The notes beneath the pieces were generated by a model. That model made no database searches. It saw nothing but the letters and a program-made list of their open reading frames with translations, and had not been told where the DNA came from. The position numbers and the translations under genes were made by a program. Shown in pieces: positions 32,881-41,912 of a DNA stretch of 41,912 bases. This stretch comes from Termitomyces sp. T153. Lineage: Eukaryota > Basidiomycota > Agaricomycetes > Agaricales > Lyophyllaceae. The stretch spans positions 1 through 41,912 of the forward strand of contig JACKQL020000217.1 of the NCBI GenBank assembly GCA_018296165.2. The letters run 5' to 3'. Within the stretch, counting starts at the first letter, position 1. The number at the start of each line of letters is the position of its first letter.

Positions 32881-34100
32881 TCAGATATCAAGCAGTAAAT
32901 TAGCCTCATCTTCTAGGTCAGGAAGATCTTGATTGTTACCTGCAATAAAATGATGCTTAATGAGAGTGTTATATTCCATATTTTCATGGTACTTATTTTC
33001 AAGAATTGATTCAGGTTGAAGTGGCTTATTGACTTCCTCCAACTTCACCTTCTGAACAATAGCTAAACAATTCCTTGTATCTGGTCTCCAAGCTGTTACA
33101 CATGCAGCAAATACACCACTGTTTACAGGCCATTCAATAACATTTAGAAGGGTTTTTCCTTGTGCTGCATGACCTATGATTGCAAATGCTGGGTGGAACC
33201 CTTCTTGATCACATGTGATGTGCTCTCCTTGATCAATATTGCTAGTATGAAGACTACATTTGCAAGTAAAAGGTTCAATCAGAAAATATTTTGAAGGAAA
33301 ATCAGATAAAGATACTTTAATATTTGGAAATTCAACAATAGCTCCAGTGAAATAAGTGAATGGTGGGTGTGGGGGGTTTGGGGTTTTTGGTTGTGTTTTT
33401 TGTTTTTTTTTTTTTGTTTGTTTTGTTTTTTGTGGGTGGTTTGTGTGTGTTTTGTGTGGTGTTTTTTTTGTTGTTTGTTGGTGTGTGTTGGTTTTTTGTT
33501 TTTGTTTTTTTTTTTTTTTTTTGTTTTTTTTGTTGTGTTGTTGGTTTTGGTTTTTGGGGGGGTTTTGTTGGTGTTTTTTTTTTGTTTTTGGTTTTTTTTT
33601 TGGTTTTTTGCAGTGCCAAATTAAGCCAACCTCACATGTACATATGAGTTGTGAATTTCTGTAGAATACTTTGAGCACCATTAGAAATAACTAGCTCATT
33701 TGGAATATTTCTAGTGTACAAGATACATGACATGCCATCATACAAAGGAAGAAAGCTAGGTAAAACATTATCATTAGAAAATCTGGAAACATCTGACTTA
33801 AAAATATTTTATCTTGCAGGTTCAGGAACAATTGTATTGTGAACAAGATCATGAGAAGAACACATCACTAATGGATCAGTATTGACACAGTTAGCTTTAG
33901 CTTTTGTAAGTTAATTACATGACAAAGACTAGTTGTTGAAGCAATGAAAGTAGCATTGATGCATTGCTGAGTACTCATATCAATACCATTGGGATTGTCA
34001 AGAGACTCCACTGCACAACTATCAAACATTTCACCATCAGAAGGAATGTATTGTCTTTTCAAAGATGCATATTCAGGGTCTCCTTTCTGGCATTACTGCT
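32881..34100 (-). pseudogene. PIF1-like helicase C-terminal relic
   Basis: The reverse frame has AFAIIGHAAQGKTL (about 33150-33190), the shape of PIF1/RecD-type helicase motifs near the C-terminus (GHSAQGKTL), followed by a short run ending in EYNTLIKHHF. Upstream on the same strand LYDGMSCILYTRNIPNELVI (about 33690-33750) and EYASLKRQYIP, DNPNGIDMSTQQ (33960-34080) continue the same fungal helicase type. Such proteins occur alone or in Helitrons. Frames are interrupted by stops and by the 250-nt G/T tract. No Rep domain or Helitron ends were seen. Confidence 0.6.
33361..33610. repeat. 250-nt tract containing only G and T
   Basis: Every base from 33361 to 33610 on the plus strand is G or T, in irregular T runs and G clusters with no fixed period. 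It interrupts the helicase relic. Apparent proteins through it (Phe/Val/Cys-rich on plus, Lys/Gln/Asn/Pro-rich on minus) are composition artefacts. Confidence 0.95.
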
Positions 34101-34399
34101 CATCCATGTAGACAACTTCATTAGCTTACTCACTCAAAGGCTGTGGTCAAAGGCCACTGAGAAAAATATCATGATGTCCTAAAATAAGCTCTCAGTCCAT
34201 GCATTTGAGCACACATAACCTTTCTCATGTTTCTTACATAAGAGAGTCAGGGAACAACAAGAGTCCTTGAAGCATTCATCCATGCAATGGTTGTATCAGG
34301 ATCATGTGCCAAGTCATGGAATAATCAGATAGAACAAGTCTGAGAAAATCACTGATTGATCATAGATTATAGTGGAAAAACCTTTCAACAAGCTTCAAA

Positions 34400-35184
34400 A
34401 GGGCTATATTTCATATCTACTCTGAATCATATATACAATGTCAACTCTGCCCTTACTAAAAGGTTCAGCCTGAGAAACTTAGCTTATAATCAAACTCCTG
34501 CAACATGCTTGAAAATTGACAGGTCATCAATTAACACTGAAACACCCTCCTGAGATGTAATAAGGAATGGCTAGAGCCAGTCATATGGACTGAGGTGGGG
34601 GGAAATCACATGGACTGGGTTAATGTCTGTAAAGCCATAAAAGAAATAATTGATTGGTTCATTCCAAGGTAGTATGAATCTAAAAGTTGGGAAAGGCTTA
34701 TTGACTTTGAGAGAGATATGGAGAGGAGCATGTTTTATTACCTTGAAGCTCAAGTTGAGATTGAGAAATGTATGAATACTTCATCTAGCATTGAATACCC
34801 TGGCCTGCTTGATCAAATCAAGAACTTGGAAGTAGACCACCCCCAGAGGTTTCTGGTGACTAGGACAATTTCATATGAATACTGCCATAGCATTGGCCAA
34901 GACAGTCTCAGAATGAAGAAATGGTTTATTAATAAACCTTTGGGATATAGTAGGTCTTTTATGGCAAGAGGAGGACTCAGATACTAATATGATTTGACTT
35001 GTGATTAGGGGATAGGCAGGTTGCTCATGAAGCTTCTTGGAACTGTGTCTTGTGGATTGAATTGTGAAGTTGACTTGCACATCTATTATGGATGTCAGGA
35101 AGTCTAGTATTTCTTGAGGGGTTGCCAGAAGGTTGATTGGATATGCCACAAGAGTGAGTGTAAGAAGAAAGCTGGCAGTTAGTA
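34400..35184 (+). pseudogene. MYND gene duplicate, decayed
   Basis: Aligns with 20-1197, including the upstream GGTTCAGCCTG..AAACT segment, the TGGACTGAGGTGGGG block and exon 2. About 360 bp of exon 1 (matching about 172-534) are deleted. In the finger, most cysteine codons are lost. Nearly every CpG in the intact gene is TpG or CpA here, for example CATCGATTGACGCT became CATCAATTAACACT. Confidence 0.85.
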
Positions 35185-35689
35185 TTTGCAATTGTACATG
35201 CATGTATTATGCATGGTATAGCTTGTCAGAAAGGAAAGAAATGCATGGTTAACCAGAAAATATTCCATGTTCTTCCTTTCTTTGACAATCTACTTTCTTG
35301 ATCAAAGAAGTTCAATGTCACCATAAGAGTTTTAAAAAAAGCATAGATAGCTAAAGGCAATTTTCTCAGCAGGATTGGAATTGACAAAATGTGATCATTC
35401 AATATATCAGGATTATCACTAAAGGCATAGAGGTCATGTCATGTATGGGAGCCCTGGGGTTCCTGCCATGTCCTGCAGATCATCCAAGTCATTTCCAAAT
35501 CTACCAGATTTGGTTTTGAATCTGTTGCTGAACAGCCTGTAAACCTTCTACTGCAGAGTTTCTCATTGCTAAGACTTGCAACATCTTGTCATTTACTAGG
35601 CAGACAGAGGTGGTTCAACAATAATGTTGTATATGCAACAGTGGATCTGGAAAACAATGGAGTGGAGTGGGAAGAAGCAGATACATTAT
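35185..35689. other. No recognisable feature
   Basis: AT-rich, CpG-free sequence between the MYND pseudogene and a chromovirus remnant. Short frames only; the last part (35560-35690) may be a scrambled integrase end. Confidence 0.4.
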
Positions 35690-35769
35690 TTGACTCCCTT
35701 CTTCCTAGACACTGGATGTCACCCTCCAATGAGATTCAAACCTTGGGTGCAGCCTTCAGGAAACAATTC

Positions 35770-36353
35770 TGTAAGGGAACTGATCTCTACCTCTGTTCTG
35801 GTTCCACCCTAGCCAGGCCTAGCCTCTGAGGCTCAGGACTCTATCTAGCCATCCCTGTGACTGACCTAGCCTCTGTTACTCCCTTTCTGTTTTGGCACCA
35901 CCACCTGACAGGTTAGCTGGTCTCCAGCCTCCAGGACCCACTCTATGTGTCATACTTAGTTATGCACCTTGTCTTGGCATTACTCAGCTGATTATTGTTA
36001 TTATTGCTTACCTTAGTCCTGTTACATACTGGCCCACTTAGTCCATAGCTTGTAGTTAGGGGCCCCTCTTAGTCATGTGGTAGTAGTCATTATACTAGCT
36101 GATGTAGTATATAGGAAGGACCAGGGGATAGAGAATCCCCAGCCCTGACAATAGCACTGCTTCTGGGTCTATTCATTGGTGGGACTGTAAGCTTGGCCAG
36201 TGCATCCCCTTGCCTTCTGCCTTGCTCTCTAACTTTGCCTCTCATTGGATACTTGCTCCTTGCCTGCCATGCCTCCACTTGCCTCTTGACTGGAGTGTCA
36301 GGATGTGAGTAGTGGGCTTAGCTTGGGCTCTCCACAGCCAACATTCCCTTACA
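35770..36353 (+). repeat. Solo LTR X, complete, TSD AATTC
   Basis: 584 bp from TGTAAGGGAA to TTCCCTTACA, a perfect 10-bp terminal inverted repeat, flanked by exact AATTC at 35765-35769 and 36354-36358. A TATATAGG box lies at about 36108. It interrupts the integrase tail; excision restores the host element. It is the reference copy for LTR X1 (1205-2539) and the truncated LTR at 15385. Confidence 0.9.
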
Positions 36354-36794
36354 AATTCTGTGAGCAAGTTTGTTGAAAGAAATACAAGAGCATAGGAGGA
36401 GGCAAAGGCAGCCCTGGTGAAGGGTATTATGATCAGCAACAGACATCCACTCCCACATACAACTCTGGAGATTGATGTATTTGGACAGCCTGGACATCAA
36501 GACACTACCTAGTGAATGATGAGGAGTATGAGGTGGAAGAGATTTTGGACAACTAGATAGTTAGGGGGAAGCTACAATCTAAGGTGAAGTGGAAAGGATA
36601 TAACATGGTGGAAATTTCCTGGGAACCACAGGGTAATGTATGTGTGCCAGCACTAATCTGTGACTTCTACTCCAGACACCACAATGCACCTAAGACAATC
36701 CAAAGCATTTATTCTATTGCTTGTAGCTAATTGAGCAATACATGACTTCTTCTACCTGGTGCATTGAAACACCACATGCTTTAGTGGGTGGTGA

Positions 36795-37182
36795 TGTAAG
36801 GGGACTATACTTCCTTGCACCTCACTTCTCATTTCACCTCATATTACCTTGCAACTCTTCTGCTGTTATCCTGGCACATGCACCAACAAGGCAATGCATG
36901 TATTCCCACAATTACATAACTAGTTGCACCTCTTTTCATTTCTGATTTCTGTCTTTGGGTTAAGAGCTGGTCTCTTTCTATTGCTCTTTACAGGTGGTTC
37001 CATGCTCTAGCAGCCTCTGAAGTGTCACACCTGTCATAGGAAATTCTTATACTTGTTCTTTTTGGATCTCCTCTGTGGAGTAGGTAGTAATGCCTGTAGA
37101 CACTGTACAGTACTGAATATACTTTGGATTTTCCTCTGCCAGTGATGTGACTGATGCACAGCCTCCAGAGGCTATCCTTATG
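36795..37182 (+). repeat. 3' LTR of the D-family remnant (family Y)
   Basis: Starts TGTAAGGGGAC after a primer-like tract; its distal part matches LTR Y (CTGAAG.GTCACACCTG, GACACTGTACAGTACTGAAT). The 3' end has decayed to TATCCTTATG. Confidence 0.7.
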
Positions 37183-37400
37183 GGAGAGGGATGAAGTGAA
37201 AGAGGTAGAAAGAGAGGTAGGATGTTATATTTAGATGGATAGGGATAGATGATAGTGTATACATACCACACTTGTTATAGCAATATTATTGATTCAGAAT
37301 ACTCATCTCCTCTGTTTTTGGTTGCCCCATAGGGTTCTTTGCATGGCTGCCTTACTATAAGGCTCAGGCTGGGAAACTTAGATGAAGACTGATGAGGCTC
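37183..37400 (+). pseudogene. Scrap of TypA 3' end and MYND upstream region
   Basis: 37183-37335 aligns with the TypA tail and 3' flank at 32040-32215 (GGGAGAGGG.. to ATAGGGTTCTTT). Directly after it, CTGCCTTACTATAAGGCTCA at about 37350 matches the MYND upstream region at 67-90. The two scraps mark the TypA-to-MYND junction of another unit copy. Confidence 0.55.
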
Positions 37401-37897
37401 AATGTCTAGAGGGGTGAAGTTGTTACCAATAAGGAGGGTTCAGGATGGATTGATGGGGGAAATTAATTTATACAGTGTCATTCAAGAAGGGGTTTATATC
37501 CTCAAGATTCATGGTACAAGATGCCAGCATGCTGACTAGTTGTGATCAGTGCTTAGCCTAAGAAGTACATGACCCAAGAAACATGATGATCAGTGAATAG
37601 ATTATACTTAAAGAGTCTGATACAACTGTAAAAGCTGGGCTTCTGTGGATCAAGAAAAGGTCATGTAGAGAGGCTCCTCTTGTGCTGCTTCAGGTATAGC
37701 TAACCACAGGCACACCTCACAATGTGTTTAGATGAGTCAACGTTGTATTCTTTTCAAGCACATAACAACTTAGTGGCAAACAGTCAGCACTCAACTTTGA
37801 TTGCATGTAGATTTGTGATACAAAAGATGTACTGAGTTTGACTCCTACTTGAGAAGTTTGTTATATGTTCACATTCTAGATGCAATTAATTCTTCTC
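37401..37897. other. Region 3' of NLR2; no gene seen
   Basis: CpG-poor sequence that probably includes the NLR2 3' UTR. No polyadenylation signal can be assigned with confidence. Confidence 0.4.
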
Positions 37898-40800
37898 TCA
37901 ATCAACTGTCTTGAACATGTCATTTCCTTCTTTATACAGACTCCACCCATTGAATTTCTCACTAGGAGTGTAGCATGTATGGGAGTAATACAGGCGCTCT
38001 GTTGGAAGACCCATTGTCTTGCACAATTCTATGGTGCTTTCAAAATGTTTCCTTGCAGCTGTGAAGTCCTGTTTGACCATAGCAATTTCACCAAGTGCCC
38101 TATGTGAATATGCACAGAAACGTAACTCTGACAGTGAAGTGCAATCCTCAATGCTTTCATAGAAGTAATTTGCAGCTTTATCGAAGTCTTCATCAGCCAG
38201 TTCTACCATTCCAGCCAGGTATTTGAAATCTATGGTGTGCAGAGACAGATATTTGGTGGCATCCTCAACAAGTGGGGTGATTAATTCCTGAGCATGTGTT
38301 GTGTTACCCTCCTTTGCTAGGTATCCAGCAAGGAGAGCTTTGATAAACATAATATTTAACTTTTTCTGATCTGGCCTTCTTTCAATGACTTCAAGTACCT
38401 GTGCCCGTAATGTCTGTGATTTTGTATAGTCACTTTCCAGATCAGCCAATTCAGCTAGCAGAATAGACTTTATCCACCTCCAAGGACTGTTTTCATCATT
38501 TGCCTTGATCTCCTGAAAGCACTTCTTTGCAACATCTAAGTGGTTGTTTTGGAGTGCAAGATGTCCTTCATAGAAATTTATCCAATAGAGGTTATATTGT
38601 TTGTATTTCCTCTTGAAGGTGGGCAGAGACTGGAGTGTGTCAGGCCTCCCTTTGATTAGGTTGATTATCATCATCTCAAGTTTGATCCTGAACTTTGTCC
38701 TCCTGCTCACTCTGAAAACACCAGATAAACCTGAACAATACCTCAAAGCTGTTTGCAGTATCTCCTCTGTGGCCAGAAAATACCCCTGCCAAGAATAGTA
38801 TGTAGCAATCCCACAATTATGTAAAGCAAGGAAATCAGAATCTGCAACCTCCAAAGCAAGTATCTCTGCCTCTTTATAACCTTTTTTGGCTTCTTCTACT
38901 TGTCCAACAAAGTGCATAAGGTATGAAATTCCAAATAGACAACTTGACTTGCTTCCAAGGAGAATTTTGGCTTTCCATCTCTTCAGGAGGAAGTTTTGAC
39001 ATGACCTGGAATTCTGTGTGTTGTGTACATCCAAAGCAAATATTGCTGGGTACAGAGAAACTGAGTGGGGTGCATGGCCAAAGAGGATCTTTAAAAACTG
39101 TCTTGCAGTTGTCAACACATTAAGGATGGCTTCAGTGTCCCTCTTAGTGTTTCTGAGCCAGTGAATAAGGACATGTTCAATATTCACATATTCTGCAATG
39201 ACAATCTGTGATTCTCTGATGTGGGCAGCATAATATCTCCAGACTCCTCTGAGAAGTGAAGTATCTTTATTATAGTGACTTGATATGTATAAGCGTACAG
39301 GGGCCAGAAGTGTGATGAAGTCACCATTCAGATAAGTAAGAGACTGCCTCCACAAGGCATCTGCACAGGTTTCAATATTTGATACCCCAGGAAAAATTGG
39401 TGTAAGATGGGTCTTTCTAATTCCCTGTGGGAGGAAAGCAATAATTTGCAAGAGATGTTTAACTGTTTCACCAAGCTTGAGAAAGGAAGGAGAATTGAGA
39501 GATGTCTCAATTGTCACAGCAAGACTTTGACTTTTACCATCTCCACCCTCAAGTAGAGTTGCACGTTGGTGATCCCAAGCAGTAATGAGGTCTTGAGGAG
39601 ACCACTCATTTTGGACAGCTGCTTGGGCAAGCAAATTAATTGAGAGAGGGTGGAAATCAACAGCAGAGAGCAGTTTAATGAGAATTGAAGTTTCAATGGA
39701 AGGGTAATATGCATGGAAAGCCTCACATGCAGCACTCTCTTCAAGTGGTGGCACCCGTAACCTAATCAATTCCAGGTTGGGAGGCAATACAGTTGTGCGA
39801 GTAGTAAGGAGGATGGTCACATTAGACCTGGCACCAAGGCCATCAATGGCATCTGCTATGCGTCCAGCATCCATGGTAGCATCCAGAAAGGTTTCAGCAT
39901 TGTCAAGGACAAGAAGTGTTTCTGCAGTTGAAAGTGTCTTTGTTATTAGATTGTAAGCATTGACTGGAGCTGTAAAGCCCAATGCCCTGGCAATATGGTC
40001 AAGGAATGTTTTGAAATTCACCTGGGTGACATCAATATTGTCAAATCGGACAAGATATCTCCTAGCATGGCATTTGGAGACAATTTCTTCATCATTCAGA
40101 ACAGCACGAGCAATGCTACTCTTGCCAATACCTCCAGGGCCAATGAGAGCAACATGATGGAATTTCAGCAGAGCTTCTCTAGCACTTTGGACAAGATCAC
40201 TCCTTCCAACAAAAACTCTTGGCTGAGTGGGTAATACATCGGGTTCTTCAATGGAATCCCTACAAAACAAATGAGCCAACATGATATTGTGACCACCATG
40301 AGTACATGCATTTGAGAATGGGAAGTCGTCACTATAGAGTGTTCTTGGAACATTGATAAGAGTTCATCAAGCTTCATGTTCATTGAGATATTTGTTACAA
40401 CATTCACTTCTGTCTGAAGAATTTTTATTATGATGAGAATCAGTATTTCTGCACAAAACTCACATTAAAAAGAGCAAGAAAACGAATCAAATCATGCTTC
40501 CATTTGTCAATAGTTTTGTGATTGATCGTAGCATAAAATGCCTTGGAACCTATATTCTTCTCTGTCTTTGCTTTGACTGCTTCTAGAAATCGATCTACAG
40601 AGCTGAGATACATTCAGAAACTAGGGATAAAACAGTTACAAGGGATGTTTTCCACCTTGTCAAGTTGGTCAGTGCATGATGGATTGTGCCGTCAAGTTGG
40701 TGTTGTGGTATAGCAGAAGTAGCACGCCAAACAACAAGGCCAATCATTTGGCATTGCTCCACAAGTTCCTGGAAGTCATCCTGGTTCTCAATTGTAGTCT

Positions 40801-41163
40801 GAGCAAGATATGATAGGATATGATCCCATCAGTTTGTGTCCACATTACACATGGCCGAACATACCTTGATTATATTAAGGATTTCAGTGATCGATGACAG
40901 TATTCCACTAACTGTTTGTGAGGGAACCACATTCCTGATCAGCTGGATAGTCGTGATTGTGTTGTCCAAAATCGATATGGTCCGCTCATGGCTTGGGCCA
41001 TGAGGTGTCAATACAAATGTTTCTCTTGCCATTGGTTCAATCTAATAAATAGAGCAACATTTTAGTTACAGTCCAGGAGCATCAGATAATCACATACCCC
41101 AGGAATTGCAACGCTGTTCTCTTGAAAAGGGAGGATAACATTGTTCTTTCGGTGAGTAGTCAT
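37898..41163 (-). CDS. NLR2: STAND NTPase receptor with TPR-like repeats
   Basis: ATG at 41163, stop at 37898. Exons: 41098-41163, 40865-41041, 40656-40798, 40464-40602, one from 40413, then the large exon. The first four keep frame. The last junction is unclear: a GT at the AATGTTCC of exon 5 joined to TTTTGTAG keeps frame, but the frame containing FPFSNACTHGG is also open there. The donor GTGGAA after exon 3 is weak. N-terminal part: a helical region (HERTISILDN, DDFQELVEQCQMIGLVVWRA) I cannot assign. Large exon: FVGR, P-loop GPGGIGKSS (40115-40141), LLVLDNAE, LLTTRT, HPLSINLLA, then helix pairs resembling TPRs to the C-terminus (DEDFDKAANYFYESIEDC). Unlike NLR1, the last exon is one open frame of 794 codons. 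Likely an intracellular sensor in non-self or injury responses; the ligand is unknown. Confidence 0.8.
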
Positions 41164-41458
41164 TGGGACGTCGATGTCAGAAAGAAAGAAAGGGAAACTT
41201 CTCAGGCTTGAATAACATCACAGCAATAAGCTGCGGCCCATCATAAGCAAGGACAAATCGTCCGTGGCCTTCGATCGCTGTGTGCTGTGCGTGCGAGATC
41301 AGGTCTCTTATATATTACTGACAGCCATCGTTGATTTTTCAGAAACAACGCTATAACAGTGACTTGAACAGCCATCATTCATTTTTCACTTGAGGGGTAC
41401 CTGTATTAGTCAAGGCTCAGCACACGTTTGGATTGAGAATAAGATCCAATTGAGCTCA
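41164..41458. promoter_or_regulatory. Intergenic region upstream of NLR2
   Basis: Aligns with the NLR1 upstream region but is about 190 bp shorter. CpG content rises again here. No specific promoter element could be assigned. Confidence 0.4.
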
Positions 41459-41683
41459 CGTGTCCAGGGCATATTCGCCGAGATCATGTCCGATGCCAGA
41501 CTGTTTGTAACCACTGAATGGCGCAGCTTTGTGTACCGTTTTTGCGTAGTTGACCTGGAAAATTGAGCTCCTCAAATGGCGACTTGGGAAGTCGGCAAGA
41601 ATGTGCATGTACCCAAGCAGACCCAGCCTCAGGTGAATGTGCGACAGTCAATGTACAACTGATGTTTTGCGAGAAGACATTGC
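41459..41683 (-). pseudogene. Aldehyde dehydrogenase fragment 2
   Basis: Aligns with 13128-13350. Reads KQSGIGHDLGEYALDT (41459-41520) and SPEAGSAWVH (about 41620) on the minus strand, the C-terminal exons of an ALDH. The PFGG motif reads PFSG. Homology stops at about 41683, directly against TypA sequence on the other strand, so everything upstream, catalytic cysteine included, is gone. Confidence 0.75.
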
Positions 41684-41693
41684 ACTTACGCAC

Positions 41694-41912
41694 GTCCCGC
41701 CCCCCATGCACCTCGACCGTACGCGCCCCTTCTCGATGCTCACTGTCCAAATCGAGAGCGACCCGTACGTTGGCATGCTCTACGTCGGTCGTATACATTC
41801 TGGTATTCTCCACGTGGGCGATATGGTCCTCCTTTGGTGCTATCTATGCCCGAGTATGGCTACCAGATTGTCTTTTGTCGATGACGGCCATGTTACAGGT
41901 CTGATTGATTAG
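41694..41912 (+). pseudogene. TypA/BipA-like GTPase, domain II fragment
   Basis: Reads PFSMLTVQIESDPYVGMLYV then GRIHSGILHVGD, the start of beta-barrel domain II of TypA/BipA. After HVGD the frame no longer resembles the family and ends at a TAG at 41910-41912, unless a splice site follows. CpG-rich, so little affected by deamination. Only 10 bp separate it from the ALDH fragment. Confidence 0.7.

Larger units (their letters stand above)
35690..37182 (+). mobile_element. 3' remnant of a D-family chromovirus
   Basis: Contains the integrase tail (HYLTPFFLDTG, RFKPWVQPSG at 35690-35765), resuming after an inserted LTR as SKFVERNTRA and EEAKAALVKGI (36357-36430). A chromodomain follows (EEYEVEEILDN, then VKWKGYN at 36520-36610). 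A purine-rich GTGGGTGGTGA directly precedes a 3' LTR. Wording and the sequence around the primer tract are closest to element D. Confidence 0.75.

Noticed and set aside
33356..33664. Phe/Val/Cys-rich plus-strand frames and a Lys/Asn/Gln/Pro-rich minus frame
   Set aside because: They are produced by the G/T-only tract, where stop codons are rare in several frames; only the flanking helicase part is real.
41484..41813. 109-codon minus frame as a complete gene
   Set aside because: It runs through ALDH exons, an intron and antisense TypA; only the ALDH exon parts are meaningful.

Overview
This window looks like nuclear DNA of a basidiomycete fungus, probably an agaricomycete. The evidence is short GT..AG introns (48-154 nt), paralogous STAND/NLR-type receptors with TPR-like tails, a MYND zinc-finger gene, a fungal-type TypA/BipA GTPase, and Ty3/Gypsy chromodomain retrotransposons. 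Nothing bacterial or plasmid-like was seen, and no rRNA, tRNA or CRISPR was found.

Layout, left to right: a MYND gene (189-1197); a stack of nested solo LTRs (1205-2539); older LTR-element debris (2540-3823); a reverse-strand Ty3/Gypsy chromovirus with both LTRs (3824-8940); a C-rich degenerate repeat tract; an NLR with a broken 3' end (NLR1, 9450-12673); an aldehyde dehydrogenase pseudogene (13128-14715); a stub of the TypA GTPase domain (15287-15380). TypA is then broken by about 15.7 kb of mobile-element DNA: chromovirus A (15385-23240, itself split by a 1.24 kb solo LTR), an unidentified multi-ORF protein (block B, 23340-26755), an LTR (27012-27228) and chromovirus C (27577-30854). The 3' part of TypA resumes at about 31050-32095. 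Next come a possible MYND relic, a PIF1-like helicase relic holding a 250-nt G/T-only tract, a MYND pseudogene (34400-35184), the 3' end of another chromovirus with a solo LTR inside it, a small TypA/MYND scrap, a second and better preserved NLR (NLR2, 37898-41163), a second ALDH fragment, and a third TypA fragment running to the right edge.

The host genes therefore recur in one order: MYND(+) NLR(-) ALDH(-) TypA(+) MYND(+) NLR(-) ALDH(-) TypA(+). I read this as a tandem segmental duplication of a MYND-NLR-ALDH-TypA block, later inflated by retrotransposons and eroded by deletions. NLR2 is the best candidate for a working receptor. The MYND gene at the left edge may also be intact. The ALDH and TypA copies are broken.

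Base composition divides the window. Mobile elements and the older duplicates contain almost no CpG, and where two copies can be compared, CpG has become TpG or CpA. The segments at 1-1200, about 12200-15380 and 41150-41912 keep their CpGs. This is the expected footprint of cytosine methylation followed by deamination over repeats. All coordinates and alignments were made by eye.
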